64,000 bases of DNA from Bin5 sp965200685. Its GTDB lineage: Bacteria; Chloroflexota; Anaerolineae; Caldilineales; Caldilineaceae. A program made the position numbers and the translations under genes. The stretch lies in contig OZ241379.1 in assembly GCA_965200685.1 (NCBI GenBank), positions 1 to 64,000 on the forward strand. The letters run 5' to 3'. The notes under the pieces were generated by a model that worked only from the letters and a program-made list of their open reading frames with translations, did not search any database and had not been told where the DNA came from. Positions 25,596 through 33,165 of the stretch are shown here, piece after piece. Every line of letters starts with the position of its first letter. Position 1 is the stretch's first letter.

Positions 25596-25684
25596 TGATA
25601 GAATCCCTACGTCCCTGGCGTTATCATGTACGTTCTTCCCAGTTACATATTGCACAATCCAATGAACTGTGATAGAATCCCTAC
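25589..25684. repeat. 22-bp direct repeat, 74 bp apart
   Basis: TGAACTGTGATAGAATCCC plus TAC occurs at 25589-25610 and again without change at 25663-25684. Each copy contains an extended -10-like TGATAGAAT, so the duplication may have doubled a promoter in front of the Uma2 gene. Confidence 0.6.
25650..25678 (+). promoter_or_regulatory. Candidate promoter of the Uma2 gene
   Basis: TTGCAC (25650-25655), a 17-bp spacer and TAGAAT (25673-25678) with TGA before it. The -10 lies in the second copy of the 22-bp direct repeat. The Uma2 ATG is about 55 bp downstream. Confidence 0.4.
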
Positions 25685-25736
25685 AGATACCTGTCGGGCG
25701 TGCAGGGATGGCAAAGTTTGAGATACAGGAGGCTGT

Positions 25737-27065
25737 ATGACAGCCAAGGTGAAGACTGTAACGATCCCCAACCCCTCGGATGTGGGGGTACCTGTGGTAG
25801 AGGGTGCCCCATCCATAACCCGGATCGATGATGTACCCAAAGAGCAGACAGACCAATACAATACCGCTACGGGCAACCCGCACGCTCCCCATGACGGCCT
25901 CTCTGTCACCCTGGAAGAGTATTGGACCAAATGGTATGCAAACCCCTATGCGGATAAGGAAGTAAGTTACGAGTGGCACAACGGCCGTCTGGAGGCTAAA
26001 CCCTTGTCTACCCGCGCGCAACTTGAACTCTACAATTGGTTCTTCCATCTCTTATTGCACTATGTGGAGAGCCATCCAATCGCGAGTCTACTCAATCTCG
26101 AGACCGGCTTCATCTTGAGCATACAAGACCTAGATAACCCCAATGGGGAGCGTAAGGAAGTACGTAAGCCTGATATCGGCGTGATTCGCAACGACAATCC
26201 GGTAGAATGGGAGGAGGGAACACGCGTCTATAAGGGCAGCTGCGATATGTGCGTTGAATCCGTGTCGGATTCTACAAGGGCGGCCATACTGCGAGACACG
26301 GAAGAGAAGAAGCAAAGCTATGCTGGGTCTGGAGTGCGAGAATACTACATACTGGATCCGAGTGAGCAGTACATGCACTGTTATCGACTCAATGCGGCTG
26401 GGGACTACGAGGAGATAGAGGCGGATGATGAGGGAGTGATTCGGTCAGAGGTGTTACCAGGGTTCCAGTTTCGGTGGGATGATTTGATACGGAAGCCGGC
26501 TATCAGGAAACTGATTCTGGATGAGGTGTATGGGGGGTATATACTGCCGGAATATCAGGCTGAAGTGGAAGCTCGGCAGTGGGCGGAAGAACAGGCTGTT
26601 ATTGAAGCTGCTGCTCGGCAGTGGGCGGAGGAACAGGCTGCTGTTGCAGCTGCTGCCCGCAAGCAAGCGGAGGAACAGGCTGCTGTTGCAGCTGATGCCC
26701 GCAAGCAGGAAGCTGCTGCTCGCAAGCGGGAAGCTGATGCTCGCAAGCAAGCGGAGGAACAGGCTGCTGTTGAAGCTGATGCCCGACGAGAAGCCGAAGA
26801 ACAGGCTGCTGTTGAAGCTGATGCCCGACGAGAAGCCGAAGAACAGGCTGCTGTTGAAGCTGATGCCCGACGAGAAGCCGAAGAACAGGCTGCTGTTGAA
26901 GCTGATGCCCGACGAGAAGCCGAAGAACAGGCTGCTGTTGAAGCTGATGCCCGACGAGAAGCCGAAGAACAGGCTGCTGTTGAAGCTGATGCCCGACGAG
27001 AAGCCGAAGAAAAGACGCGAGCCTTGCAAGCAGAATTGGCCCGCCTGCGCCAACACCTTTCCTGA
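25737..27065 (+). CDS. Uma2-family nuclease-like protein with repetitive coiled-coil tail
   Basis: A 442-residue protein. Residues about 55-260 form a PD-(D/E)xK fold of the Uma2 (DUF820) type, with KPDIGVI (Asp), CDMCVESVSDS (Glu) and KKQSYAGSGVREYYILDP (Lys). Residues about 275-435 are a charged Ala/Glu/Arg/Gln helix containing an exact 14-residue repeat (DARREAEEQAAVEA), very likely a long coiled coil. AGGAGG precedes the ATG. Uma2 proteins are abundant in cyanobacteria and Chloroflexota; their role is unsettled. The repeats are identical in DNA and so may vary in number. Confidence 0.82.
   Translation: MTAKVKTVTIPNPSDVGVPVVEGAPSITRIDDVPKEQTDQYNTATGNPHAPHDGLSVTLEEYWTKWYANPYADKEVSYEWHNGRLEAKPLSTRAQLELYNWFFHLLLHYVESHPIASLLNLETGFILSIQDLDNPNGERKEVRKPDIGVIRNDNPVEWEEGTRVYKGSCDMCVESVSDSTRAAILRDTEEKKQSYAGSGVREYYILDPSEQYMHCYRLNAAGDYEEIEADDEGVIRSEVLPGFQFRWDDLIRKPAIRKLILDEVYGGYILPEYQAEVEARQWAEEQAVIEAAARQWAEEQAAVAAAARKQAEEQAAVAADARKQEAAARKREADARKQAEEQAAVEADARREAEEQAAVEADARREAEEQAAVEADARREAEEQAAVEADARREAEEQAAVEADARREAEEQAAVEADARREAEEKTRALQAELARLRQHLS
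26778..27011 (+). repeat. 42-bp tandem repeat in the Uma2 gene tail
   Basis: Five perfect 42-bp units (starting at 26778, 26820, 26862, 26904 and 26946) and a 24-bp partial sixth from 26988 encode DARREAEEQAAVEA. Diverged copies (QWAEEQAAVAAAA, KQAEEQAAVAADA) lie just upstream from about 26570. Perfect identity points to recent expansion. The unit is a multiple of three, so copy changes keep the frame. Confidence 0.9.
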
Positions 27066-27144
27066 ACACAAATTACCGTCCTATCATCAACCTATCATTG
27101 TCATGATACACTACCATCCGATAGCTCGCTTGATCTATCTGTAC

Positions 27145-27173
27145 TTGCAGCTAGTTCGGTTGTGTGGTATACT
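27145..27173 (+). promoter_or_regulatory. Promoter of LRR gene 2
   Basis: TTGCAG (27145-27150) and TATACT (27168-27173) are 17 bp apart, with TGG before the -10 (extended -10). Transcription would begin near 27180 and the ATG is at 27222. Confidence 0.55.
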
Positions 27174-27221
27174 CCAAATCAGTTTACAAAATGTGATCTA
27201 TCCAGACACGGAGATGCAATT

Positions 27222-30200
27222 ATGACGAATCAAGATCAGATTCTCTCAGACAGTGCAACCATGGCGGACGACCCCTCGCATGTTGCAGGCGAGAGACGAG
27301 GACGTGTGTCCAGATTCGTGTTGTCCATTATAAATTATATAATGGGGGGGGGGGGGGGGGGCAAGATGAAACCATGCCTCTCAGCCCAGACCCTCCTACC
27401 AGCTCTCAGCGTCCTCTGTGCCGCCATCGCCTTAACCGCCTTGATGACCATCGCCGGCACACCCGTAGCCGCGCAGGACGCACCCTCGCCGGATGATCCG
27501 GAGTATTATACGAATGTCTGTACCTTAAGCTCCACCGCGGTAAATGGGACAGCCTCCCGAATCGAGCCTTGCAAAATACTCCTGGCCGCCAAGGAGACCC
27601 TACTAGGTACCGCCGACCCCAACACACTGAATTGGTCTCCAAATATTGCTATGGATGCTCCATGGACCGGCCTCTTCCTCCCGTCAGCAAACGAGTACCA
27701 CTTAAAACTCGTTAGGCTATCCCTCAATGGCCGCATCCCTCCTATACTAGGCAACCTCTCCAATCTGACGCAGTTGCACCTCATCTACAACGAACTGACA
27801 GGCACCATCCCTACAGAACTGGGCAACCTCTCCAATCTGACGCAGTTGTACCTCAACGACAACCAACTGACAGGCACCATCCCTACAGAACTGGGCAACC
27901 TCTCCAATCTGCAGCGGTTGGAGCTCTACAACAACAAACTCACAGGCTCTATCCCTCCTCAACTAGCCAACCTCTCCAATCTGACGCACTTGTACCTCGA
28001 CAACAACGAACTGACAGGCAACCTCCCACATCAACTGGGCAACCTCTCCAACACGCTGTGGTTGCGGCTCAACAACAACAAACTGACAGGCAACATCCCG
28101 CATCAACTGGGCACGGGTCCCATCACCAACACTCTGCGGTACGTGCATCTCTACAACAACAAACTGACAGGCCCTATCCCTCATCAACTGGGCAACCTCT
28201 CCCGGTTGTATAATCTATGGCTATACTCCAACACTCTGACAGGCGAGATCCCTCCTCAACTGGGCAATTTCGCCGACATGACCGGGTTGCAGCTCCACAA
28301 CAACCAACTCACGGGCACCATCCCTCCTCAACTGGGCAACCTCAGAAATCTGCAGTGGTTGCTCCTTAACAACAACCAACTGACAGGCCCCATCCCTCCT
28401 GAACTAGGCAATCTCCCCTCCAATCGGCTGACGCGGTTGCACCTCAACGACAACAAACTGACAGGCACCATCCCGACTCAACTGGGCAACCTCGCCGCTC
28501 TGCAGCAGTTGCACCTCAACAACAACAAACTCACAGGCACCATCCCTACTAATCTACCCTCATCTCTGTGGCAGTTGCACCTCAACGACAACCAACTCAC
28601 GGGCAACATCCCGACTCAACTGGGCAGCCTCGCCCAGCTGCGGCAGTTGCACCTCTACTCCAACACTCTGATGGGTCCCATCCCTACTGAACTGGGCAGC
28701 CTCTCCAATCTAACGCAGTTGAAGCTCAACAACAACCAACTCACAGGCACCATCCCTACTAATCTACCCTCATCTCTGACGCAGTTGCACCTCAACAACA
28801 ACCCACTGTCGAGCACCATCCCGACTCAACTGGGCAGCCTCACCCGTCTGCTGCAGTTACACCTCAACGACAACCAACTCACGGGCAACATCCCGACTCA
28901 ACTGGGCAACCTCACCCGTCTGGTGACCTTGCGCCTCAACAACAACCAACTGTCGGGCAGCATCCCTATTACTCTACCCGCCTCTCTGCAGACGTTGTCC
29001 CTCTACAGCAACACCCTGACGGGCGAGATCCCACCGGGACTGAGTACTCTCACCAATCTGCAGACATTGAACCTCAACACCAACATCCTGACAGGCAGCA
29101 TCCCTGCTGACCTGGGCAACCTCTCCCGTGCTCTGCAGACATTGAACCTGGCCTACAATAGACTGACGGGCGATATCCCACCGGAACTGAGTGTTCTCAC
29201 CAATCTGCAGACATTGAACCTCTACTCCAACACCCTGACGGGCTCCATCCCACGTGCGCTGGTCAACATCACTGAAACGCTGCAGACATTGCAGCTTGGG
29301 GCCAACCCACTCAGCGGCTGTATCCCACCTGCGTTGCGAACTATTGCGAACAATGACCTGTCATCATTCGGCTTCCCAGATTGCAATATGCCAGCGGGAC
29401 GTGTGGTTGTGTGCATTGACACAGAAGCGATACCGGGTTCATACCTAGAGGAATCTGTCAGCCTACGTCGGGATTGTGAAAGGCTCTTGCAGGTGAAGCA
29501 AGGATTGGAAACTAGAGGGTTGAGCACTACTGCGTTGAACTGGGCACCGACGACTGCCATAACTACCTGGGTTGACATTGGTCTCAACGACAATGTTAGT
29601 CCCACGCAAGTGATAAGTGTAAGTCTAAGTTTCCCGAACAGTAACCTGATGGGCGAGATCCTGACTGAACTGGCCACCCTCTCCAGCACGCTGACCACCT
29701 TGAACCTAGGTCAGAACGGCTTGACTGGCTCCATCCCACAGTGGCTAGGGGAGTTCACAAATCTGCAGACGTTACACCTCAACAACAACCAACTGATGGG
29801 TACGATCCCTGCTGCACTGGGCAACCTCTCCAGCACGCTGACTACCTTGAACCTAGGTCAGAACAGATTGACTGGCTCCATCCCATCGTGGCTAGGGGAG
29901 TTCACAGATCTGCAGACGTTACACCTCAACAACAACCAACTGATGGGTACGATCCCTACTGAACTGGCCACCCTCTCCAGCACGCTGACCACCTTGAACC
30001 TAGGTCAGAACAGCTTGACTGGCTCCATCCCACAGTGGTTAGGGGACTTCACAAATCTGCAGACGTTGGCCCTCAACAACAACCCACTGATGGGTACGAT
30101 CCCTACTGAACTGGGCAACCTCTCCAGCACGCTGACCACTTTGAACCTAAGTCAGAACGGCTTGACGGGTACGATCCCTACTGAACTGGGCAACCTCTCC

Positions 30201-31649
30201 AGCACGCTGACCACCTTGAACCTAGGTCAGAACAGCTTGACTGGTTCCATCCCACAGTGGCTAGGGGAGTTCACAAATCTGCAGACGTTGGCCCTCAACA
30301 ACAACCAACTGACGGGTACGATCCCTGCTCAACTGGGCAACCTCTCCAGCACGCTGACTACCTTGAACCTAGGTCAGAACGGCTTGTCTTCTGGCTCCAT
30401 CCCACTGTGGCTAGGGGACTTCACAAATCTGCAGACGTTGTCCCTCAACAACAACCAACTAACGGGTACGGTCCCTGCTGAACTGGACACCCTCTCCAAC
30501 ACGCTGACCACTTTGAATCTAGGTCAGAACAGATTGACTGGTTCCATTCCATCGTGGCTAGGGGAATTCACAAATCTGCAGACGTTGGCCCTCAACAACA
30601 ACATCCTGACGGGTACGATCCCTGCTCAACTGGGCAATCTCTCCAACACGCTGATCACTTTGAACCTAAGTCAGAACAGCTTGACTGGCTCCATCCCACC
30701 GTGGCTAGGGACCTTCACAAATCTGCAGACATTGCGTCTCAACACCAACCGTCTGACGGGATCCATCCCTCCCCAGTTGTACGATCTCTCCGTTCTCACC
30801 AATCTGCGGACGTTGAACCTTGCTAACAATTCACTAACAGGCTGTATCCCCTATAACTTGCGAGATCGCCTGGCAACAGATTCACCCTGCTCACCACCAT
30901 CACCAAGCAGACCACCAAGCGGTGGTGGTGGCGGCGGCGGTGGCGGTGGTGGCTCAACACAGAGACCCACATGTACCAATGGCACTGTCGTAGCCAACCC
31001 CACTGCCAATGCCGACCTGGTCAGAGACTGCGTCCTGCTCCTGACCAACAAAGAAACCCTGGAGGGAAGCATCAGTACCTCCATGCGCTTGAACTGGAGT
31101 GAGAACAGCAGCATTGACACCTGGGAGGGGGTAACCATTGACGGGGCCCCGCAGCGGGTGACCAGGCTGGAGCTGGATATCAGTGGCAAGACATTGGCAG
31201 GCAGCATCCCGACCACCTTGAGCCGGCTCACAGGTCTGCAGACCTTGGATCTCTCCAACAACCAACTCTCGGGCCGTATCCCGGTTGGCCTGCGCGCGCT
31301 GGCCAGCCTGCAGGTCTTGGACTTCTCCAACAACCGCCTGTCGAGCAGTATGCCGACTGATCTGGGCAGTATTGCCACCCTGCAGACCTTGCACCTGGCC
31401 AACAACAGTCTGACGGGCAACATCCCGACGACCCTGGTCGATCTCTCCAATCTTACGTCGTTGTCCTTGGCCGGCAACCGCTTGAGCGGCTGTATTCCCA
31501 ACGCGCTGACGCGCGTTGCCCAGAACGACCTGTCGGCTATTGAGTTGTCTTTCTGCGACCCAGTCACACCGACACCTACGCCCACGGTCACGCCTACACC
31601 GCTTGCCCCTGTTGGCCAGGATCTCTTCCTGCCCCTCGTAAGGAAGTGA
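27222..31649 (+). CDS. Giant plant-type LRR surface protein 2, with homopolymer tract
   Basis: A 1475-residue protein from the ATG at 27222 (GGAG eight bases before). The layout is a 40-residue hydrophilic N-terminus, six glycines from an 18-base G run, a signal/membrane segment (LPALSVLCAAIALTALMTIAG), then three LRR modules with Cys/Trp caps starting near VCTLSSTAVNG, VCIDTEAIPGS and CTNGTVVANPT. About 45 LRR units of the NxLTGxIPxxLGNL type follow, and a poly-Gly linker precedes module 3. It ends in TPT repeats and LFLPLVRK. It is probably a secreted or cell-surface binding protein. Units in module 2 form a recent tandem array (29688-30794). It is a paralogue of the gene at 17427 on the opposite strand. 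Confidence 0.88.
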   Translation: MTNQDQILSDSATMADDPSHVAGERRGRVSRFVLSIINYIMGGGGGGKMKPCLSAQTLLPALSVLCAAIALTALMTIAGTPVAAQDAPSPDDPEYYTNVCTLSSTAVNGTASRIEPCKILLAAKETLLGTADPNTLNWSPNIAMDAPWTGLFLPSANEYHLKLVRLSLNGRIPPILGNLSNLTQLHLIYNELTGTIPTELGNLSNLTQLYLNDNQLTGTIPTELGNLSNLQRLELYNNKLTGSIPPQLANLSNLTHLYLDNNELTGNLPHQLGNLSNTLWLRLNNNKLTGNIPHQLGTGPITNTLRYVHLYNNKLTGPIPHQLGNLSRLYNLWLYSNTLTGEIPPQLGNFADMTGLQLHNNQLTGTIPPQLGNLRNLQWLLLNNNQLTGPIPPELGNLPSNRLTRLHLNDNKLTGTIPTQLGNLAALQQLHLNNNKLTGTIPTNLPSSLWQLHLNDNQLTGNIPTQLGSLAQLRQLHLYSNTLMGPIPTELGSLSNLTQLKLNNNQLTGTIPTNLPSSLTQLHLNNNPLSSTIPTQLGSLTRLLQLHLNDNQLTGNIPTQLGNLTRLVTLRLNNNQLSGSIPITLPASLQTLSLYSNTLTGEIPPGLSTLTNLQTLNLNTNILTGSIPADLGNLSRALQTLNLAYNRLTGDIPPELSVLTNLQTLNLYSNTLTGSIPRALVNITETLQTLQLGANPLSGCIPPALRTIANNDLSSFGFPDCNMPAGRVVVCIDTEAIPGSYLEESVSLRRDCERLLQVKQGLETRGLSTTALNWAPTTAITTWVDIGLNDNVSPTQVISVSLSFPNSNLMGEILTELATLSSTLTTLNLGQNGLTGSIPQWLGEFTNLQTLHLNNNQLMGTIPAALGNLSSTLTTLNLGQNRLTGSIPSWLGEFTDLQTLHLNNNQLMGTIPTELATLSSTLTTLNLGQNSLTGSIPQWLGDFTNLQTLALNNNPLMGTIPTELGNLSSTLTTLNLSQNGLTGTIPTELGNLSSTLTTLNLGQNSLTGSIPQWLGEFTNLQTLALNNNQLTGTIPAQLGNLSSTLTTLNLGQNGLSSGSIPLWLGDFTNLQTLSLNNNQLTGTVPAELDTLSNTLTTLNLGQNRLTGSIPSWLGEFTNLQTLALNNNILTGTIPAQLGNLSNTLITLNLSQNSLTGSIPPWLGTFTNLQTLRLNTNRLTGSIPPQLYDLSVLTNLRTLNLANNSLTGCIPYNLRDRLATDSPCSPPSPSRPPSGGGGGGGGGGGSTQRPTCTNGTVVANPTANADLVRDCVLLLTNKETLEGSISTSMRLNWSENSSIDTWEGVTIDGAPQRVTRLELDISGKTLAGSIPTTLSRLTGLQTLDLSNNQLSGRIPVGLRALASLQVLDFSNNRLSSSMPTDLGSIATLQTLHLANNSLTGNIPTTLVDLSNLTSLSLAGNRLSGCIPNALTRVAQNDLSAIELSFCDPVTPTPTPTVTPTPLAPVGQDLFLPLVRK
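27344..27361 (+). repeat. Homopolymeric G(18) tract in LRR gene 2
   Basis: Eighteen G follow ATAAATTATATAAT and code for Gly just upstream of the export signal. The present length keeps the frame open. Loss or gain of bases not divisible by three would truncate the protein. An ATG directly downstream (27366, MKPCLSAQ) could allow re-initiation, but I see no ribosome site for it. Confidence 0.75.
29688..30794 (+). repeat. 147-bp tandem array (paired LRR units)
   Basis: Seven copies of a 49-residue double-LRR unit (TLTTLNLGQNxLTGSIPxWL, then GEFTNLQTLxLNNNQL and so on) follow one another, with one extra 25-residue half-unit after copy 3 and one extra codon in copy 5. DNA identity among copies is high by eye, implying recent duplication and scope for length variation in frame. 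Confidence 0.8.
30925..31649. repeat. Right arm of the long inverted repeat (LRR module 3)
   Basis: This segment runs from the poly-Gly linker to the stop of LRR gene 2 and matches the complementary strand of 17427-18170. Recombination between the arms would invert the cox/Uma2 segment between them. Confidence 0.7.
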
Positions 31650-31677
31650 CGGAAGAAGGCGCACCCTACCGGAACAG

Positions 31678-31704
31678 AAGAGGAGAGAGGTTCTCTCTCC
31701 TCTT
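31678..31704. terminator. Hairpin after LRR gene 2
   Basis: AAGAGGAGAGAG (31678-31689) pairs with CTCTCTCCTCTT (31693-31704) around GTT, 29 bp after the stop. It is a perfect 12-bp stem without a T-run, like the hairpins after coxM and after the second binding-protein gene. The rest of the gap to 31875 shows nothing I can identify. Confidence 0.5.
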
Positions 31705-31875
31705 GAGCTACTTGCGGCAACTGGCTACAAGAATGGGAGCGGCCCCGCCCCTCGGCTCAGGTTCAGTCATACGCCACAGACCATTGCCATTACCCCTTTG
31801 GACACCTCCAAGGCAAACCCTTCCGGCGCGTCTGCCATTCACCAAGCAGAGGCCTAACAGCAGCAGGCTGCATTT

Positions 31876-31904
31876 TTGAACAAGTAGTCATGACGTGCTA
31901 TGAT
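31876..31904 (+). promoter_or_regulatory. Promoter of the cox accessory operon
   Basis: TTGAAC (31876-31881) and TATGAT (31899-31904) are 17 bp apart. The predicted start near 31911 falls at the ATG of the kinase remnant (31912), about 270 bp before moxR. It would drive moxR-coxE-xdhC independently of the coxGSLM promoter. Confidence 0.5.
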
Positions 31905-31911
31905 ATGAACC

Positions 31912-32187
31912 ATGCGACACCCAAAGGATGCGGGGATAGAATGGGCCACGGTGTTGCCTATGCGCTATGTTGTACTTGGCATCAGCGGTTCAGGCAAGAC
32001 AACGTTGGGCCGGAATGGTATTGTGTGGTGGATGATTTCTACCTATCAGCAGCACCGTCAAGAGTACCCTGTACTCCTACACAGCGACACTTTCTCCCAT
32101 CTGACCGTATACCGCTTCAGAAAGCCAAAAGATGCAGCGACTTGGTTGCAAGCATTCACAGCGAAAACCGTATTGAGAACCCAATGA
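31912..32187 (+). pseudogene. Remnant of a P-loop kinase
   Basis: One frame contains a Walker A, MRYVVLGISGSGKTTLGR (from 31960). Another frame about ten codons on contains VVDDFYLSAA, the DDFY motif found in uridine kinase/glycerate kinase-like P-loop enzymes. The two are too close and out of frame, so this looks like a deleted and frameshifted kinase gene. A real 91-residue protein from 31912 cannot be excluded, since a promoter sits just upstream, but its second half matches nothing I know. Confidence 0.35.
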
Positions 32188-33158
32188 CCACTCCGCTACA
32201 GTTACGCTCTGTTGATTCTGTGGCCGCTGCATTACATGCAAACGCCTACATCACCGACCATAGCTTGGCGACAGCAATCTTTCTGGCCCTTACATTGAAT
32301 CGCCCTCTCTTTCTGGAAGGCGAAGCAGGTGTCGGCAAAACAGAAGTGGCCAAGATGTTGGCCCAAATCCTAGAGACAAGGCTGATTCGCCTTCAATGCT
32401 ACGAAGGCCTGGATGTCAGCAGCGCGGTCTATGAATGGAACTACACCCGGCAGATGTTACAGATCCGGCTGCTGGAAGCTGGGACAACCTCCCCATTTGT
32501 GGGCATGGATTCAGCAGCACACACGGGCCTACAGGAGGCCGCCATCCAAGATCTGTTCAGCGATGAGTTCCTACTGCGCCGCCCACTTCTCCAGGCCATC
32601 GACAGCAGGAGACACCAGAACGGGAAACCGCCGGTCCTTCTGATCGATGAACTGGACCGGGCTGATGAGGAGTTCGAAGCCTTTCTGTTAGAGGTGTTGA
32701 GCGATTTTCAGATTACCATACCAGAAATCGGCACGATCCGAGCAGCGACCCCGCCAGTGGTTGTCATTACATCCAACCGTACCCGGGAAATTCACGACGC
32801 CCTGAAACGACGCTGTCTCTACCACTGGATCGACTATCCTAGCTTTGAGAAGGAGTATGCCATCCTGCAGGCCAAGGTAGCGGATGCCTCAGAGACACTG
32901 TCAAAGGAAGTGGTTGGCTTTGTCCAAGAATTGCGCCGGGCTGAACTCTATAAATCTCCAGGTGTTGCCGAAACTCTTGATTGGATGAATGCCCTAGTCG
33001 CTCTCGATCAGGAACAGCTTACAGAAGATATCGTTGACGAAACCCTAGGCGTGCTCCTCAAATATCGGGACGATATCGAAAATATACAGGGGCAGACCGT
33101 TCGAGAGCTCGTGCAGATGCTACGTAGACAAGACAACAGACAAGTCATGAGCGAGTGA
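32184..33158 (+). CDS. coxD: MoxR-type AAA+ ATPase, CoxD-like
   Basis: A 324-residue AAA+ ATPase from the ATG at 32184. Walker A is GEAGVGKTE (about residues 46-54), Walker B VLLIDELDRADEEFEAFLLE, and sensor 1 VVITSNRTREIHDALKRR. MoxR-family ATPases mature metalloenzymes. The next gene encodes a CoxE-like VWA protein, as in the CoxD-CoxE pair that inserts sulfur and copper into form I CO dehydrogenase. Here they would serve the form II enzyme at 22083. The symbol is by analogy. Confidence 0.82.
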   Translation: MTTPLQLRSVDSVAAALHANAYITDHSLATAIFLALTLNRPLFLEGEAGVGKTEVAKMLAQILETRLIRLQCYEGLDVSSAVYEWNYTRQMLQIRLLEAGTTSPFVGMDSAAHTGLQEAAIQDLFSDEFLLRRPLLQAIDSRRHQNGKPPVLLIDELDRADEEFEAFLLEVLSDFQITIPEIGTIRAATPPVVVITSNRTREIHDALKRRCLYHWIDYPSFEKEYAILQAKVADASETLSKEVVGFVQELRRAELYKSPGVAETLDWMNALVALDQEQLTEDIVDETLGVLLKYRDDIENIQGQTVRELVQMLRRQDNRQVMSE

Positions 33159-33165
33159 CGATTCC

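Noticed and set aside
26454..27071. 205-codon minus-strand frame with FFGFSSGISFNSSL repeats
   Set aside because: It is the shadow of the 42-bp repeat in the Uma2 gene; it has no ribosome site and no known family.
27700..30800. Regular spaced repeats that could suggest CRISPR
   Set aside because: The periodicity (72 and 147 bp) is that of LRR codons within one long reading frame; there are no conserved direct repeats with unique spacers and no cas genes.
30851..31720. 289-codon open frame on the minus strand
   Set aside because: It is the complement of the 3' part of LRR gene 2; repeat-rich, biased DNA leaves long antisense frames open. The same applies to plus-strand frames across LRR gene 1 (17284-18276, 19531-19923).
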